From positions 27,903,461 through 27,967,460 of the forward strand of contig OY747713.1 of the NCBI GenBank assembly GCA_963556495.2: a DNA stretch of 64,000 bases. The letters are read 5' to 3'. Of this stretch, positions 32,995 through 46,800 are shown piece by piece; positions within the stretch are counted from its first letter, which is position 1; every line of letters begins with the position of its first letter. A program made the translations under genes and the position numbers. Below the pieces are notes generated by a model. It was given only the letters and a program-made list of their open reading frames with translations. It was not told the origin of the DNA and searched no databases. Origin of the DNA: Valencia hispanica (lineage: Eukaryota; Chordata; Actinopteri; Cyprinodontiformes; Valenciidae).

Positions 32995-34895
32995 CTACAC
33001 TTTCTGCTGCATCTCTATCTGTTGGCCCTGTCCACTCTGGCTTTGACCTTTTCCATTCATCTCGTACAGTGAACTTTTCTGCTGTTTCCGTCGATAACAC
33101 CACACCCCGATGATGACTGCTGTGGCCATGGCACACACCGCCACAATGATGGCTGCTACCTTCGCCCCTTGCGTGGTTGAGGTTGGAGGGTGGGGAGGAC
33201 AGTCCCCACCCGCACAGATTGTCTTCCTCTTCTCTCCTTCGATCTCACCCATTTCACCTGGCAGATTGTCTACAGTGTGTTCCTCCATCACTCCGGGAAA
33301 GATGTTCCCGTCATGCACCGGTGGAGCTGGGCCGTGATCGAAGAAGGGGTGATTGGTGAGATCATCCAGCCAGGAGTGGGTGGGAGCAACTTGTTGTGTG
33401 TCATAATCCAGGGTGTCGGAGTATGAGGGAGAGTTTGAATGGTCAGATGAGGTAGCTGGAGTTCTGAAGCTAGGCCAGCCCTTCTTCTCCCTCCCTTGGT
33501 CTGATTTAGGTGCCATAGTGGGGGATATATCTTCATCTGACAAACTGATGTGAGGAACCCGTTTACGTACTTCCACGTCATTGGGTTTATCTGTTGTCTT
33601 TACCACACTGGTTCTCATCTGCCCTTTTGTGGAATCACCATTTTCTGTGTCAAATAGATCAACGGGATATCCATCCAGCCAGGCATTATCTTTGGAGGTC
33701 TTAGTTCCTGCTTCACTCTGGGTGATATTTGGGCGCCGCTCATTGGCTACAGAAATTATTATATGTGGGTGATCATCATCGTCTTCATGGCTGTCATGAT
33801 CGTCATAGCTCTCCTCATCTTTGTCTTCATGATCATTGTGAATGTCATCTTCATCATGATCGTAATGCTCCTCTCCATCATCATGATCGTCACTTTCTGG
33901 AGGTTCCTCAGAATTATCAAGATGTTCTCCATCGTCGTCTCTGTGATCATCATCATGATCCTCCTTACTTGGATGACCATCATGTGCATCGTCTCGATCA
34001 TTGTATTCCTGGGTGCGATCACTGCCACCTTCATGCTCGCCCATGTCATAATGGTCATCGTGATCATCATCATCATCTTTGTTCCGATCACGTCTGTCTA
34101 AGTCATCATACTGAGCTGGCTGCTTCACATTGTCATCAAAATCCTCTTCCTGGCGACTGTCAGGATCATCGTGATCATCAGTGTGGTCGTCTTCATGGAT
34201 GTCCAGGTCATCATGGTGGCTGTCATCATGATCATCGTTATCATCTCTGTCATCACCAGGATCATCAAATATGTCCCGCTCATCATCACGATGATTATTT
34301 CTGTCTAGGTCATCATCGTCATGATGATGATGATCATCATCGTCATGATGATGATGATCATCATCATCATCAACGTCGATGCTTTCAATCCTTTCTTGGC
34401 TCTCAGTTTCTTTGCTCTCCTCAGACCGGGCACCAGAAGCTCTCTGTGTTGCTTGTGTGACTGAGTCGCTGGCAATGGGAGGTACTTCCTCCTGGAAGGC
34501 CTCTGAGGGGAACCAGAACATGTGTTTTTGGGAGAGAACAGATACAGGCTCCTCCGTGGCTGCAGCTGCACCAGTCCGGACCAACTTGGTCCTGTCCTGG
34601 TCAAACCTAGGATGGACCGTGAAAGCATCTTCCTCTCTCTTTGCTACTTCATCCACAGTTCCTTCAAAAGTTCTACTGTTATTCATCACCTTTACTCGTA
34701 TGTCGTGCTCTTTATGACGATCCTGGTGATTCTCTTCTACATTTAACCAAAACCTTGTCTCTTGTTGCTGCAGAATCCTCTTCCCATCTCGAGAAGCATC
34801 TTCAAATACCTCGTCTTGACTGTCATGATCATGATCTGCTTCTTCATAGGAATCTTTAAACTTGTCTTCGTAGTCTACATGGGTTTCAGCTGCAT
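32995..34895 (-). CDS. susd5: susd5 exon 5: acidic stalk, membrane span, cytoplasmic tail, stop
   Basis: 1901 nt. It begins DAAETHVDYEDKF after the acceptor TTTAG and ends at TAG 32997-32995. From about 34385 down to 33765 nearly all codons are GAY, CAY or GAR, giving an Asp/His/Glu-rich segment with alternating DDDD and HHHH runs. The membrane span is at about 33170-33100. Confidence 0.95.
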
Positions 34896-37800
34896 CTAAA
34901 GATAAAATTATGAAAGACATTGATCAAATTTAGAGCTACATTATATTAAATGATAGATTTCATGTTAAGGTTGGACAGAGTGCATGAAATTTGGGTAGTG
35001 TTTCTTAGCCGCCGCTATCAGTTTATAAAGCCGTTTTCAGACAGAAGTTCTTGAATATTTGCGGACAATTCCATCCGGTCTTTAACCGGAGTTGTGTTTT
35101 CAAACACGCCACTTTTGTCCGGAACATTGCCTTTCGACTGGTTTCACACAGCAAGAAATGTACCGGCGGATTCTGATGAATGTCTGGGGGGTGGGGGGTG
35201 CAGGGGAGTTGGGGGGGGTTGTATATGGATATTACGTAAACTTAGTGTGGCGGGCGTACGTCATTTCCCCAAACAAATGCATTATTTCAAAGATGGTCGA
35301 TGAAATAGCAGATCTACTCGCAGGGCTCGTCTTTGTGATGTGTGCAATTTTGCGCACATGGAAACGGTTAAGAGACATTGACGAATAAGCTGAAAAGAAA
35401 ATAGTGACATTTATTCGTCATCAACGTGTGCGCTCGTGCGTTCCCTGCCCCTCTCCCCTTTTCCCCACACCCCTGCAGCTTTCGCGGAGCATTACCTGCT
35501 TGTCTGAATGCAAACACCACACCGCGAAAAGTCCACTCTTGTTACTAGGTCTTCATCCGTAAAATTACTGGTAAAGGGTATCCGGACAAAGTCCAGAAGA
35601 TTGCTTTCAGACACAAAAGCAAAACAGACGAAGTCCGGAAAATTACAGTTTTTCATGGCCTGTTTGAAAGGGGCTTATGCTTGTCTAATCTGGAACAAAC
35701 TTCCAGAAAACTCAAAATCTGCTGAAACACAGTTCTTTTAAATCCCAACTAAAAACGTATCTGTTTAGTTGAGTTGCCTTTGAGTAATGATTTGATGTAT
35801 CATGTTTTGTGTATTCTTCTTGCTGTTTTTACATTATATGCTTTGTAATGCCTTGATGTATATGTTTATGCTTCTTGCTTTGTTGCTGTTTTTACTTTAC
35901 ATGCTTTGTCTGTGTTTTAGTACTGTTTTTATAATACCTCTTAATCATGTAAAGCACCTTAAATCACCTTGTTGTTGAAAGTGTGCTATGCAAATAAAAT
36001 TGCCTTGCCTTAGCCTTTTCAAACTGTAGGATTGAATATGTTCTCAATGCAAATCCAAAACTTTAAAGCATTAAAAATGCATTGCATCCCTTCTTATCTT
36101 CCCTTCTGGTTCAGAGGTCAAAGCATAATACGCAGCTGATAGCTGCCATTATAGTCAATAGGTCCGTTTCCGACGGGCGGGAAGCAGCATGAATTTGATG
36201 CATCCCAGAAGCGTTGTGTCGCAGCCCTCTTCTAAATTTACCCGGCAGGCCTATTTTTGGTGGGTCTACGCCTCCAGAAAATGTCAAGATTAGCACTTTA
36301 GATGGGACCAGACAGGAAATCAGATATGGGAGCAGTTTAAAGCATTTGGCTATTTTTCTAAATAAAAGACCCATGCAGAATTCTGATTGCTTAACTAGGA
36401 AAAAAAAAAAGTAATCACCAGTCACACCAGGTTTGAAGTCAGACGATCTGTGGGTCTAAAGCCTATTTTATAATTCTCCGTCAGCAAGTTTGCACTCACA
36501 TGCACACGTATTGACGGAGACATTTTCCTTTTATACTTCTCCGTTGGTGTGCCAGTGTTGGGAAGAAATTCTCCGCCAGGACAGCAGGGGGTGCAGACTT
36601 TTACTGGCTGGTCCGCCTAACATTGCAGTAATGTCTCTGGAGAACAACAGTTTACTTACTTCAGCTTGTAAATACATTTCCACTCATGGCTGACAGAGAA
36701 CAAATTTTGCTTGCGCTGGAAAGCTTTTTACTAGAAGTGCAGCTCATTCAATATTCTCAAACACATGTAAACAAACAAAGACAGCTGTCTGTTTTGTTGT
36801 TCTCCACACCTCCTGGTGTTTAAAATGGCCAAAAGACCATATTAGATCAACTTTAGTGCCCAAAAGCTGCATTTACTACTACAACGGATAGTTATAAAAT
36901 TGGGCTCAACTCCCTCTGTCCTTGCGTGGCTGTCGGAGAGCCCTTGCATTAAAGTATGGTGGCGCTGTGGCTCTGCACCTCCGCTGATGGAGAAGTATAA
37001 ACTAGGCTTTTTGCTGGTTTTCGTCATGGACAACGAGAAGTTAATCTTTAAACTGGAGAATCACCCAATTTATATGATACCAGTGATCATTCTTACAAGG
37101 ACAACATGAAAAAGGAGAAGGCATTGACAGAAATACCTGCAGTCTTGGGAGTGGATGGCGAGTTTTGTGGATTATTTGTCCCTTACCAGCTAGTCACAAC
37201 ATGAAAAATACTTTGATTTGTTGCATCTCTGGATCTACAACTAGATGGATGTGGGGTGTTCGAATAAAATGTCAAAATCTGTATCTGATGGATATTCCTG
37301 AATCCCAAGACAGGCTGACGACATGCTTTCACATCAAATTAAATTCTCTGGCCACATCTGTTTCACAATAAGTGATAAAGTTATTTATTCTGTTTGTACC
37401 TTTAAATTAATCTTGCACGTATGAGGAGCCAATACATTGCACATCTTTTCTTGTATACAGAAAATGTTAAACAAATTAAATTTGATTTTTACAGACACAC
37501 ATCTGCAAATACAGGTACTTAAAAATAAACTGTCAAATAGGCCAAACCTGTAGGGACCTTTTCACAATAAAACAGGTAAAACTACTCTAGGAAAGCTAGG
37601 TGTTGTGAAAAAAGGAATGGATAAATAGATCAACTCTTTAAACATTTTATTAAGTAATGTTTTATACTACATGCAACAATTGAACCAGTACCTGTTGTGA
37701 TATTGCTCTAATGCTAAAAAGCTTGTTTATTTGGTGGTAAAAATTAAATTAATCTAAATCAGTCTACTGCAAGACCCTTTCACGCAGGGATAATTTACAC

Positions 37801-40800
37801 AAAATGTAGCATTATTAATCATAGGTTAGCATTTTTAAATCTGTTTGTTCACATGGATTTTACATTATGTACATGGCAGTCTTTAGTGACTCCATAAATC
37901 AGTTACTAGATCATAAATAACTTAGCAATATGTTTTTATTTTTTTATTTGTCATTTGTAAATTATCTTGTAAAGCCTCATGTTTATATTGAAGCCATTTA
38001 AAAACCACAGCTCTAGACCAGAGACCTATCAAATCCAACAGACTATCTGTCTACTCAAAGCTGGTTGAGGGGAAAACCTTTAGACTTTTTTCTATGTTAA
38101 CATGGCCACAGTATGGCATGTCACATTAAGGTGTCAAAGCAGACATTTTAATCAGAAAGTCTATTTTCCAGCAGCCAAGACACAAGCACTTCAAAACTTT
38201 AAAGAGATAAAAATTAGAGCCATCTGTTTGGTCACAAAATGTTACTTTTTTTTACCTTTAACACAAATCTGCACAGTCCCATACCACTCCCCGCAGCTGT
38301 CACACAGCAGGCTGAAGGCGGTGTGACCGCTGGGCATCACGTAACCAGGTGTGCACGTGTACAGCAGCTCGTCTCCTATCTCAAACCCTGAGTGATCCTG
38401 CAGACGAGCGTTGGGGAAGGATGGAGGGTCCCCACAAATAACAGCTAATAACATCAAACAAAGAGACACTTGTGATGTAACATACTTTGTTAGGTAAAGA
38501 TTATTCTCTTCTGATGAGTATGAATGTCGCTACATTTCACTGAAATCAATATTAGGATTAAATTAATAGTTTCTGTCATGGAAATATACACTACTCACAA
38601 TAAGTTAGGGATATCGTGAGAGACTCAGTGGATGTCATACATATGCTGTTTGTTTCACTTTAGAGATTTTGGGGATAGGGAGGCAATTGTATTTGGGTGA
38701 TAGACACACCACGTTTTCTCACTGTGTACAGTGTGCCTTACATATTGGGGTCAACACCAAAAAATAGTATAGACAACCCTTTTCAATGTGGCATCAATTT
38801 CAACATTCTGTGGGTTTAAAAAGCTGGTATTGTCAGTAAGTCATTCCAAGTTCATCCTTCAAACAGCCATGAACACACAACGTCACTTAACGGACGAGCA
38901 GCACCACATGGCCCTAACGCGCCTTCAGGTTGGTGGCAGGCAGTCAGATGTTGCACATGAACTTGGGTGTGTCTCAAAGTCTCATCAGCAGAGTTCCATC
39001 AAGACACAGAACTACTGGCAGAGTTTGTGACAGACCCAGGAGTGGAGCCCCACGAGTGACAGACTGCAACGATGACCAAGTACCCAAGGACCTATGCACT
39101 CAGACATTGTCATGGAACAGCCACACAGCTGCAGGCCCGTTTACGAGATGTGACGGGGTACTAGGGTTTCATATTGTATGGCCAGCAATGTCCCCTGGCC
39201 TAAACCCCATAGAGCACGTTTGGGACCAGCTGAAGCAGAAACTGGATGATCGTACCCCACTGCCTCGTGACCTGGCAGAACTGCGTGTAGCACTTGTAGA
39301 AGAGTGGAAGCATTGCCTCAGGACAACATCATGAGGCTAATGAGGAGCATGAGACGTCGTTGTCAAGCTGTCATTGTGGCAAATGGTGGAAACATCCACT
39401 ACTGACATTGTCAGTTTGTGTTATTTGGGGCTACCCTTGTTGTCTACATTTTTGGGGTAATAAATATTACACTAATGAAAATGGGGTTTCTTCTCATTCA
39501 TTATTAGTAATATCAAAGGATACTTTTACTTATTTCATAAAATTAAGACCAAATAGGAATAGCACTCATGTAAATAACAATATCCTTAACTTATTGGGAG
39601 TAGTGTATATAAAAAAATCATTTAAAAGATGATAAAATGACAAAAATAAGGTAATGCTTATATTCCTTTAAGGCTGAAGTTTGATCAGAAACATGCATCA
39701 AGTGAACCAGAACTGATGCATCAATTCAAAAAGAAAGCACAAATAGGGTCCGTTCTGTTGTTTAGTAAATATCACAAAGAGAGCTGCAAAAAATGACTTG
39801 TCAAAGCATATTTACAGTTTGGAGCATCATTATATGTCAATTTACATGACTGACCTTTGTTTTTCATACAGTAAGCACTCAGGTGTGCAGTGTCCTCTGT
39901 AGCATTTTCTGTCTTCACGCTAACTGCTTTCAATGAGCTCCCATCAGCGTTACAAACCGTGGTCCTGCAGACAGACACAAAGACAAAATTCCTTTCTAAA
40001 GTATTCACTCCCCGTGAACCTTTCAAAATTCTGTCTCATTACAACCAAAATTTCAGTTTATATTATTCAGATTTTATGTGATTGACCTACACAAAGTAAT
40101 GCATGGTTGTGAAGAGGAAGGAAAATTATTATTTTCACAGTGATGTACGGTTTCTTCCAAAAACCTAAAAAAAATAAATCATGGAATAAGTCATAATTTA
40201 GATCTTTTTTATGGCAGGTAAACCATGCTCCTCTAAAACTGAAAGGTACTACCATATATGCATGACGATATATCATCTGGAACCAGAGTGGGAGACTGCC
40301 TTTTGCTGTAAGCAGAAAAAAATGTTTTTTTCTTGACTCAAAAAACATCTTTCTAACAAGGATATGTCAGATGGATGAGGGGTTGCATACTGGCAACACA
40401 GTAAAAAGGATAATGTAAACATTCTGTCCTTAAAGATCTTCTACTCTCAAAACATGGATCAGATTTGTGATAGTGAAGATCAACACTTTATGTCACTAGG
40501 ATTAGTAAGTAATTAGCAACTTGACAATAAGGGAAGAAACAACCCAAAGCTGAAGGACAAGGGCAAAACACAGTTCAAATCACAGAAATGGCAAATAGCT
40601 CCAACAGAGCCAGAAGCCAGACCTTTGAGGAGATGTTTGTTACCGCAAGGAAATTATGTTGCTTTACAGCGTTTTCTTAGTTTTCGGAGTCTGTCAGTAC
40701 GAAATATGTGCTGCTGTCCATGGATTGTTTTACTAAATAAACCAATAAAATTATAAATAACAACTCCTTTCTTTGTAAATCAATATTCTGGCTGCCTTTC

Positions 40801-43800
40801 ACATGTGCCGCATTATCTTCAAGTGATTTTTGTAGGTTGAAAGATCATGATCATGTAAAATAAATAACTGTAGAGAGACCTAGAGGTTGGGTGGCGTGAT
40901 GACATCCTCAGAATACAATTTTTTTTACAGCTATTTGTAGTGAAGTTTAAGGCCTTAGGGATAGACTATGAACTGATCATGTTGGGAAAAGTGAGACTTT
41001 TAGCAGCTTCCATTTACTGCCACTATGTTTTACACTGTTATCACTGCATGGCTCACTATAAGTATTATGGTGACAGCTGTTTTTTGTTTTTTTTTAAGGG
41101 GAGAGTAAAAATGCTGGTCAGAACTGCAATAAAAATAAGACCCACCTAAATGTTGCCAGAAATGTATATTTAAAAAAAATATTAATTTCAATTTGTGACT
41201 GTGACAAATTCCAGGTAAACTGAACTCGTCACACATTGCTTTTAAATCCTTTTGAGGTGTGCCAGTTTGCTTGATCTCCAGACTATTGCCTCTCAAACAA
41301 ATGTTCTCCTGACTCCATCTTCCACACTGGACAAAAGGCCAAATGAATATTTGCGCTATGAAAACAAATTTGAACTTAAGTCTTTCCCACCACTATCTTT
41401 ATCTTGTGTTGGGCCCTGCGTTTTGCACTGTGATTTAGGTGTTCTAGGCATAATGTTGTAAATCTTCAGCAGCTTTTAGCTGCATTCTCAGCCAATCATG
41501 CATGCTCCCTTTAGCATCGTTTTTTCTTTTGAAAATGTCTTGCTTTCAGACGTGGAAATTAGCTTGAAGCCTGAACACAAGTGAAAATGAAAACCTGTAA
41601 AAATGATGTTATATTCTCTTTAAAAGGAGCAGCTGGAGAAATTGACATGTCTGAGTCTGAGTACAACTGAACTAATCAAAATATTTAGAAAAAAATTGGA
41701 GAAGCAGTGCGATTTGGTGCTCACAGTTCTTCAGCATGTAACAGAGAAAACTGTAAAAAGATATGGGAAAGAAAAACATAGACAGGCAAACCTTGACCTA
41801 TCCACCTGCAAACATCTGTCTGAGAAAGAAAAACGTGTCACATAAAAGAAGAGCTACATCTCAAATTATTTCCTTCATGCTACATGTGAAACCAAAAGGT
41901 CTGAGTCCGTTTGTGTAAGTATGAAACTTAGTGCTGTGGGGGCAACATATGTGATGGACAAGTAAGAAGATAATGTTAATACCTGGGAGTTAGGCTGAGA
42001 GGTATTTGTTTTTAGCAACATACCTAAATAAACCTTTGTCAATGTTTTAGTGAGGATTGTGAAGTAACTGGCATGGATTTCAGGTGAAAAAAATGAAAGC
42101 TTACACCACTGATAGAAAACTTAAAGAAGATAAAGAAAAAACAAAACACTTCAATGTGACAGAAACTGTTCTGGGGTATTCTTCATTTAATGCACAGAAA
42201 GGTGTAGTAAAATCTAATAATAATATTTTTGGATTACATTTGTATAGCGCTTTTTGAGACCCTCAAAGCACTTTACAATTCCATTATTCATTCACTCTCA
42301 CATTCACACACTGGTGGAAGCAAGCTACGGTTGTAGCCACAGCTGCCCTGGGGCAGTCTGATAGAAGCGAGGCTGCCATATCGTCCCATCGGCCCCTCTG
42401 CCCAACATCAGTAGGCAAGGTAGGTGAAGTGTCTTGCCCAAGGACACAACAGCATGTACCAGGCGGAAGCCGGAATCAAATCCACGGTCGCAGGTCTGAC
42501 AACTCTACCACTCAGCCACAGCCGCCCATATTCTCTAGCTTTGATTGAAAATAGATCAATCAAACAAACTACTTTACACGAAAATCCATACGAATGTGTC
42601 AGCAAACAGCTGTTGGACTATGATGAATTTCTAACTGTAATATATTTTTGTATCACAATGCTAACCTAGATAGTGTTTTGACATAGAGCTAAAAAAAGAA
42701 AACTAAAATGAAGAAAAGAACACCAGACAGGGACATGAAAACGTGGGATAGAAAAGTTAGCAAACAGTGGTTGTTTTTGATATGGATGATATGGCTCAGT
42801 TGTGCCACACATGGGTTTTCTATTGCTTGAATTTGCATGCCAACTTGAAGGGCAGTGGGTGCCCCCAGTGCTGTGTGCAGTGTAAGCACTGCAAGAAAAT
42901 CTGCAGAAGATGGTATCTCATTAGGAGTTACCGATTCAGTGTTATTTCTTTTTTCGGCATTTGGACCACCTCAGATGGAGACCAGTGCGGAAACGTCTAT
43001 ATAGCAAGTAGTCAGACTCATCCAGATTCTTCATTCTACACAGGTTCTTCTTCGAATCAGATAGAAGTAAGCTGTACATAATGTTACATTATCCTCACAG
43101 TTTGCTAAGACCATTATTTTGCAATGTGTATTACGTTTTTAGGTGTAATAGAGATTAAATTATTGCTCCTCTAAATTGAAACATTTTAATGTTTCTGTCA
43201 AGTTTATTTACAGTATAATTTACAATTATCCACATTTCTGCACAATTAGAATGAGTGCAGTTTAATCCTTCTGGCTTCAGTCATAATGTATGGCCACATT
43301 TGCAGCCTCTAGAAACATTTTTCAGGTTTCATGTTTCGAAATGAGCTACACTTTTCAACACAATCATAAACATGATTAAGTCCACTTAAAAAAAAAAATC
43401 TTACAGGAGGAAGCTAACTGTGATAACTGGTTTGATGTACTGCATTTGGTATTATTATTGTTCCTCTTTAACAAGCTTTAAAATAACTTTAAATGCCAAT
43501 GTCTGTGGCCTGCTTAAGAACTAAGGGCATATTTATTATTTTATAAAGAATCTGCAATATTTTATGATATACCAGATTCCAGCAGTCCTAATTTCCACTC
43601 AGTTTAATTGCAGAGAGATAATAGGAGGGTTAGGTTAATGGTTAACTAAGTAATTTTCCCATAGGACCAATTAAGTTTTCTAGTTTTGATAGCACTAATA
43701 AATTATATTCAGCTGCTCATCACACCCAAAAACCCTACTTTTAATGCCATGTCATACACAAATATTGTTTATCAGTATATTACAGAACATCAGTAATAAA

Positions 43801-46800
43801 GTACATCAGTTTTTTTAAGGAAAGTACTGCATTGGCTAAAGAGGTATAGATCTTAGTATTTCTTATCACCTTATCAGTAATTTTACTTTTGGCAATACAG
43901 ACTTAAAGAGCAACTCAACCCCCTACCGGAGTCTAACTCCGCCCACATTTCTTGTTTGAAAAATGCGGCAAAAGCTCCATAATCTGGGGAGGAGGTTCAA
44001 TCACGAAGCCATGATGCTTCTGGAGTACCTTGTTTTGAAAGTTCTTCTGGGCATGTCCAACTTTTAAGAGTACCACAACTCAATGGATGGCTGGATGGAT
44101 TCAACAAATACATTGTTTCCATCTCTTTACGTCAGTATTGTCACCACTTTTCTTAAAATTTGATCCAAATTAACCAAAAACTACAGTAGGAGTTTGAATA
44201 CTTTTTAATTCCCACCTAAATCACACTGTCAACCATCTATCACTGTACCTGTCTCCCTCCTAAATCAAACTTGCATCTCTTTCTGTCTCTCAGGGGATGA
44301 AAACAGCATCTCATGTTGCTGTGGAGATAAGGGGCGTAAATGGAGGCAGTTGTCGACATGACACCCCGGCTCAGAATTCCCTCATCCCTCAGGAGGAGAC
44401 AGAGGAGCCTTTCTCCGTCTTTTGCTCCCTGCTTTTTCTCTCCTCCCTGAAATGTGTCACTCTTGTATCTTCCCACACTTGCTAAAACCGGCAGCACTCC
44501 TTGTGCTTGCTTGCCTCTTTCATCCACTCCCTTAACCTCTGTCACATGTATAGGTGTGCACACTTAAATGACCTTTGACCATCTCCAAAAATCTCCCTGC
44601 TTGCCCCCTCAAAAGCAGGAAGATAAATGCTTGTTTTCTTACCCCACCATGCCTCCATAGAGCCACCCACGGGTGCAGTGAGAGAAGAAGCACTCCACCA
44701 CGGCTTGACGTAGCTCTTCCACTGATGCCAAACGGGCATTTTGTGAGGCACACGCCTGCTCTGCTTCCCTGAAGCCCCGTAAGTTCCTCGGGTCTAATAC
44801 GAACACACGACCTATGGAGAGACGATACAAGGAGTCAGGGGCACCTACGAGAAAGTTTCCGGACAAGAAGCAATAATGATATTGATTTATCAATCAAGCT
44901 GAGAGACATAAGCAACTTCAAGAGTTTTATTACACTGTTATATGTTGGGGTTCAAAATTGTTTCTATATAAGATTAAAACGTATATTAAGAATACATAGC
45001 TAAATCCTGCAATTAGTTTATTGAAACTTATGAGTTCTAAACTAAGCTGTTTTGCACCCTGTTATTTATCACCTCTTACTCTGCTAATAGTAGATACATT
45101 GACACCTTCTAACCATATTTGTCTGACACAGGGAGAATACACAAATGAGACTAATGTAGGTTTGAAACTGTAGATTTAGTTAAAATATGTTATTCCTACA
45201 CATTTTTATTTAAACATTTTCTAAGAAAATGGCAAAATAAAAAAAATTAAAAACCACATTTAACAGGGACATTTTTCTAACAATTTTGCATGCAAAATTC
45301 TTAATTTTGCTTACATCTTCTATAGTAAAACAAAACTACTGTTATAGTACAAAATGACTTTTAAATGACTGAAGAAAAGATCCAATTTGATTGGTTTAGT
45401 CTTCCCTTCATAATTACTATCACAACAGAAAGCATTCCCTTTAACTTGCCAGCATGCAATGCAACAGACTGAATGTTGTTGTCCACACAGGAATATGGGA
45501 TCTTCAAATTACGGTTATTGGAATTAAACTTAACAGAAGGTGAAAGAGACCAGAAAACCAGAGCAGACCCTACAGAAATGTAAGTACCCCTAATAAAAAG
45601 AATTTCAGGAATAAAACGATTGCTGTTAAATTCATTGGATTTTTAAATAAGCATATTAACCTCTAATGGTAAGGTTCAAATATGGTTACATTCTAACAAT
45701 AACGTATAATTTTGTTGACAAATCCAATCAAAACATTTTGATTGGAATTTAATTGCAGATGTTGGTCCAGCCAGTCGTTAGCGTCACTTGCCGTGTGCAA
45801 CAGTTGTCTGATTGGTTTATACAGAGACAAGAAAGAGCATTCTGCCCCTAACAGATTTCTACTGTTTATTGTGCCACTTAAATCTTTCATAAAATAAAAC
45901 AAATATAGTAAGATAACCTGAGTAGACATAAAAATACAGTTTTTCAAATTAAGTCTTCCCCATTGTGGCACTTTTTAGCATGAATGGTCCATTTAGGGTA
46001 ATGTCACATTATCTCAATCAGCTTCCAATCCAGACTTTGACTAGGTCACTCCAAAACATTAATTTTTTTTTATTATTTTTTATTTTTTGCCATTCATAGA
46101 TTAATTTGCTGTTGAGCAGTGGATTATAATCCTGCAATATAACCCCACTGCGTTTAAATTTACGATCACAGTCTAATGGTCCAACATTGTCCCACTGGAT
46201 TTTATGCAGAATTTATGGCTCCATCAATTATGGTATGTCGTCCAAGTCACTTTTCCCCTCCTCTTTCTTATTGGTAAATCATAAACACTGACCTTCACTG
46301 AGGCAACTAAAGCTTGTTGTGTTTTAGATGTTGTTCTGGTTCCTTTTGTGACCTCCTGGATGAGTTGTTTGTGCACTCCTGGAGTAATTTTTGTAGGCTG
46401 GCCACTCCTCGGAAGGTTTACTACTGTTCCATGCGCTCCTCATAAAAGGGCTCTACGTGGTTAGCTGGAGTACCACAGACTTCGGAATGACTTTGCAACC
46501 CTTTCCAGACTGGCAGATGTAGATGGTTTTGTTTCTGATCTGGGGGAGGATGTATTGATTTTTGACATTTTCTACTCCACTCCATGTTGTCAGACAGGTT
46601 TTATTTAAGAAATCTTTTAATTTAACAGGTTATAAACAGACCTGGGCATGGCTACAAAAATCAAACCGTAATTTAAGACGGGCAGTTACACTTTCTCAGT
46701 GAGCCAGATTGGTTTGGACAGCTTTTTTAGGTTGAAAAAAATTATATTGTAAAAGTGCATTCTTTATTTACCCAGGCTATCTTTGATATCAAACAAATAA

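Noticed and set aside
33765..34385. Regular repeats that could suggest a CRISPR or satellite array
   Set aside because: Trinucleotide coding repeat with no spacer structure, in a eukaryotic genome.
33729..34460. A 243-codon plus-strand open frame rich in His, Asp and Cys
   Set aside because: It is the complement of the susd5 Asp/His codons; GAT/CAT repeats stay open on both strands. The minus frame has conserved SUSD5 motifs and splice continuity.
42767..43081. A Cys-containing 104-codon plus-strand frame in susd5 intron 2
   Set aside because: The cysteine spacing fits no zinc-finger or growth-factor pattern I know, and no splice sites flank it convincingly.
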